Source of the DNA: Demequina sediminis
Lineage (GTDB): Bacteria; Actinomycetota; Actinomycetes; Actinomycetales; Demequinaceae
Reading direction: 5' to 3'
DNA length: 64,000 bases
Assembly: GCF_030296675.1 (NCBI RefSeq)
Contig: NZ_AP027736.1
Location: 1,364,001-1,428,000 of the forward strand
Below the pieces are notes generated by a model, which ran no database searches, was not told where the DNA came from, and saw only the letters and a program-made list of their open reading frames with translations. Positions 61,784 through 64,000 of the stretch are shown piece after piece. Both the position numbers and the translations under genes were made by a program. Numbering within the stretch: position 1 is the stretch's first letter; the number at the start of each line of letters is the position of its first letter.

Positions 61784-63133
61784 TCAGGAGCCGATGACCG
61801 ACATGGGGTCGACGGTCTCGCCGTTGACGTAGACCTCGAAGTGCAGGTGGCATGCCGTCGACGTGCCGGTGGTGCCGGAGTAGCCCACAAGCTGGCCGCG
61901 CGTGACGTACTGGCCCGAGCCGACCGCGGCCCGGGTCAGGTGGTTGTAGCTCGACATGAGCGACTTGCCGCCCACGATGCCGTGGTCGATCATCACCTGG
62001 TTGCCGAAGCCGCCCTGATACGACGCCCACTGGACCTGACCCTCGCGGGCGGCGTAGATGGGCGTTCCGCAATAGGCGCGGAAGTCGGTGCCGGCGTGAA
62101 GTCGCCAGTAGTTCAGCACGGGGTGGTAGCGCATCCCGTAGCTCGAGGTGATGTACGGCACCTCGGTCGGATAGCCGAGCGTGCCCTTCGACGGACCCGC
62201 GCCGCTCGATCCGCCGCTCGATCCGCCGCCTGCGGCCGCCTCTTCCTGACGGCGCTTCTCTTCCTCGGCAAGCTTCTTCGCCACGAGGCTCTTGAGCTTG
62301 TCGCGCGTCGCCTGCTGCTTCGCCGCGATCTCGTTCTGCTTGGCCAGCTCCTCGGCCTTGCGCTCCTCGAGCTGCGCCTTGATCGCCCGCTGCTCCTCGA
62401 CGATCGCGTCGAGCGCGGCCTTCTTCTCCGCCGCGGCCTCCTGGAGCACCTTGGTCTCCGCGACCAGGCGGTCGGCCTCGACCTTGAGCTCCGCGATGTA
62501 CTCGCGCACGGCCTCCTGGCGGGCACCGCGGTTGCGGTTGACGGCGGCGATCTCCTCCATGTCAGCCAGGGAGTTGGACTGCACGCGCGACGCGTTGTGG
62601 TCCGCGGCAAACTCGTCGACAAACTCCTGCGAGGTGGTCGCGCCAAACACCAGGCTCAGCGCCTCGTCGTCGCCCACGCCCTGATACTGGGCCCGCGCGA
62701 GCGCCGCGACGATCTGCTGGAGGTCGGCGATGCGGTCCTCGTCCGCCGCGATCTGGTCGGAGATCGCCTGGTCCTGAGCCTCGGCGGCCGCGAGCTTGTC
62801 GGCGACGAGCTGCTGCTGCACGAGTGCCTCGTCGACCTTCTCGTTCGCCGCGTCGAGCTCGGCCTGCGCCGCGGGCAGCTTGGCCTCGGTCTCGCGCAGT
62901 GCGCGCGCGGCCTCGACGATCTCCGCGCTGGTGTCCTCGAGGGCGGCCTCGAGGTCCGCCATCTCCTGCTCGTAGCGCTCCTGCTCGTCGCGCGTGCGGT
63001 CGATGTCGTCGTCGTAGCTGGACGCGGCCTGGAAGCCGCCCACGGCATCGGCGCCGGACACGACCGCGCCGGTGACCAGGGCGATCATGAACATTGCGGC
63101 GGCCACGACGGCCGCGGACCTTAGCCGAATCAT
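61784..63133 (-). CDS. M23-family peptidoglycan endopeptidase with coiled coil (FtsX partner)
   Basis: A 449-residue exported murein hydrolase or activator. An N-terminal signal or anchor (VVAAAMFMIALVTGAVVSGA) is followed by a long coiled coil (about 40-310) rich in Glu and Ala. A Ser-Gly linker and the LytM domain (about 330-449) come next. Metal ligands are in RLHAGTDFRAYCG and HLHFEVYVNG; the first has H-x3-D as in active enzymes. It overlaps the ftsX stop by 4 nt, so it should be regulated by the FtsEX complex during division, like EnvC or RipC. ATG at 63133. Confidence 0.92.
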   Translation of the reverse strand: MIRLRSAAVVAAAMFMIALVTGAVVSGADAVGGFQAASSYDDDIDRTRDEQERYEQEMADLEAALEDTSAEIVEAARALRETEAKLPAAQAELDAANEKVDEALVQQQLVADKLAAAEAQDQAISDQIAADEDRIADLQQIVAALARAQYQGVGDDEALSLVFGATTSQEFVDEFAADHNASRVQSNSLADMEEIAAVNRNRGARQEAVREYIAELKVEADRLVAETKVLQEAAAEKKAALDAIVEEQRAIKAQLEERKAEELAKQNEIAAKQQATRDKLKSLVAKKLAEEEKRRQEEAAAGGGSSGGSSGAGPSKGTLGYPTEVPYITSSYGMRYHPVLNYWRLHAGTDFRAYCGTPIYAAREGQVQWASYQGGFGNQVMIDHGIVGGKSLMSSYNHLTRAAVGSGQYVTRGQLVGYSGTTGTSTACHLHFEVYVNGETVDPMSVIGS

Positions 63134-64000
63134 GCGCGCGTGTACCTCCCGAGCGTGACGAGCGACGCGATGGCGGCGAGCCCCACGGCGATGACCATGA
63201 GCCACGGCGCGACCGCCCACACGTCCTGCGCCCCAATGTACTGAACCCACGTGACGGAGCCGCGCAGCCAGTCCTCGACGAGGTAGCGCACCCCGAAGTA
63301 CAGGCCGCCGACGGCGAGCAGCGCGCCCGCCGTCGCGGCCACCGCGCCCTCGAGCATGAACGGCATCTGGATGAGCGAGCGGGACGAGCCCACCATGCGC
63401 ATGATCTGCGTCTCGCGACGCCGGCTCAGCGCGCTCAGGCGGATCGTGGTGGTGATGAGCAGCATCGCGGCGAGCAGCATGACACCCGCGAGCGCGGCCG
63501 CGATGAGCGTCGCGGCGTTGAGGAAGCGGAACAGTTCGGAGAAGATCTCGCGCTGGTCCTGGACCACGTCGACCCCCGGCAGGCCCTCGGTCGCGTCGGC
63601 CACCACCTGGAACTGCTCGGGATCGGAGAGCTTGACGCGGAAGCTGGGCTGCATCTGGTCCGGCGTGAGCGAGGACCAGATGCCGTCCTCGTCGTTCGCG
63701 ACGAACTTCTCGTAGGCCTCTTCGCGCGACTCGTAGAAGACCTCCTGGACCAGGTCCTGCAGCGCGCCGTCCTCGAGCACGCCGCGGATCGACTCCTCCT
63801 GGTCCGCGGTCACCGCGCCCTCGGCACAGCGCTCGTTGCGGGAGTTCTCGGGGCACAGGAAGATCGAGATCTCGACCTTGCCGTACCAGTCGTCCTTGAG
63901 CTGGTCGATCTGCATCTGGATCAGCGCGGCCGCGCCCACGAAGGTGAGCGACACGAAGGTCACGAGCACCACGGACAGCGCCATGGTCGAATTGCGGCGC
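63130..64000 (-). CDS. ftsX: Cell division protein FtsX (N-terminus beyond the window)
   Basis: The permease-like subunit of FtsEX, which uses ATP in FtsE to trigger cell-wall hydrolysis at division. The first membrane segment is SVVLVTFVSLTFVGAAALIQ. The extracellular loop (about residues 30-165) contains KVEISIFLCPENSRNERCAE. Three more segments follow, beginning near LIAAALAGVMLLAAMLLITT. The conserved RRETQIMRMVGSSRSLIQMP loop is present. The frame is open to the window edge; the codons before ATG 63984 (RRNST) match the usual FtsX N-terminus, so the gene starts further upstream. ftsE should lie beyond the window. Confidence 0.94.
   Translation of the reverse strand, partial: RRNSTMALSVVLVTFVSLTFVGAAALIQMQIDQLKDDWYGKVEISIFLCPENSRNERCAEGAVTADQEESIRGVLEDGALQDLVQEVFYESREEAYEKFVANDEDGIWSSLTPDQMQPSFRVKLSDPEQFQVVADATEGLPGVDVVQDQREIFSELFRFLNAATLIAAALAGVMLLAAMLLITTTIRLSALSRRRETQIMRMVGSSRSLIQMPFMLEGAVAATAGALLAVGGLYFGVRYLVEDWLRGSVTWVQYIGAQDVWAVAPWLMVIAVGLAAIASLVTLGRYTRA

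Overview
The window is about 64 kb of a high-GC actinobacterial chromosome, most likely from the order Micrococcales. This is inferred from gene content: the cluster clpS-DUF2017-murI-MBL-rph-rdgB, an ftsX-M23 peptidase-smpB run with tmRNA nearby, Orn, GlbO, DUF3039, DUF6421 and DUF2207 genes, and a tmRNA tag reading ADSKRTDFALAA. No plasmid, prophage or CRISPR array was found. Coding density is high and many genes overlap by 4 nt (ATGA or GTGA).

Layout. 1-5.4 kb: tail of an MscS channel, truncated haemoglobin, TesB thioesterase, then an osmoprotectant ABC importer (ATPase, permease, binding protein) closed by a 20-bp hairpin. 5.4-13.1 kb: thioesterase, EttA, SSB, a pair of overlapping large GTPases, a membrane protein, and a divergent TetR gene behind a twin palindromic operator. 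13.1-16.9 kb: a chemoreceptor remnant, a FtsX/LolD-type ABC exporter with its PadR regulator, and tRNA-Arg. 17-22 kb: PntAB transhydrogenase, a TetR regulator and an Old Yellow Enzyme. 22-25.1 kb: a sugar ABC importer locus with LacI regulator in which the binding protein is fused to the end of a permease. 25.3-27.4 kb: a YtrA-type GntR/ABC operon with a palindromic operator. 27.5-33.7 kb: Orn and tRNA-His, then a metal-resistance island of about 5.4 kb (serine recombinase remnant, Crp/Fnr regulator, HMA chaperone, P1B ATPase, dprA and ISL3 fragments, HTH protein). 33.7-38.8 kb: DUF4126 protein, a second osmoprotectant importer whose binding protein looks circularly permuted, LURP-one and Lrp proteins. 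39-43.3 kb: DUF6421 and SDR, tRNA-Lys, Bcp peroxiredoxin, tRNA-Leu, thioredoxin behind a CsoR-like palindrome, NUDIX. 43.3-48.1 kb: the housekeeping cluster from DUF3039 and ClpS to Mug. 48.1-53.6 kb: ABC-2-like exporter, fatty acid desaturase, glyoxalase-fold protein, cation/calcium exchanger. 53.6-64 kb: tmRNA, uridine phosphorylase, TetR with a divergent MMPL transporter, serine hydrolase, DUF2207 protein, SmpB, M23 peptidase and partial FtsX.

Sequence quality matters for every reader. At least 17 single-base deletions interrupt otherwise intact genes, and nearly all lie in runs of 4-6 C or G. In every such gene adding one base restores a full-length, family-typical protein. I treat these as probable consensus errors, not real pseudogenes. 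The broken genes I believe are real are the mcp, recombinase, dprA and ISL3 remnants, and possibly the binding protein/permease chimera.

Regulation is unusually legible. Strong palindromes sit upstream of tetR (12294-12344), padR (16718-16736), the LacI-controlled sugar locus (25143-25159), gntR (27391-27416), trxA (42612-42627) and the tetR/mmpL pair (55558-55572). An 8-base word, GACGATGC, recurs about a dozen times at gene boundaries on both strands, including inside a terminator stem, and has no assigned role.
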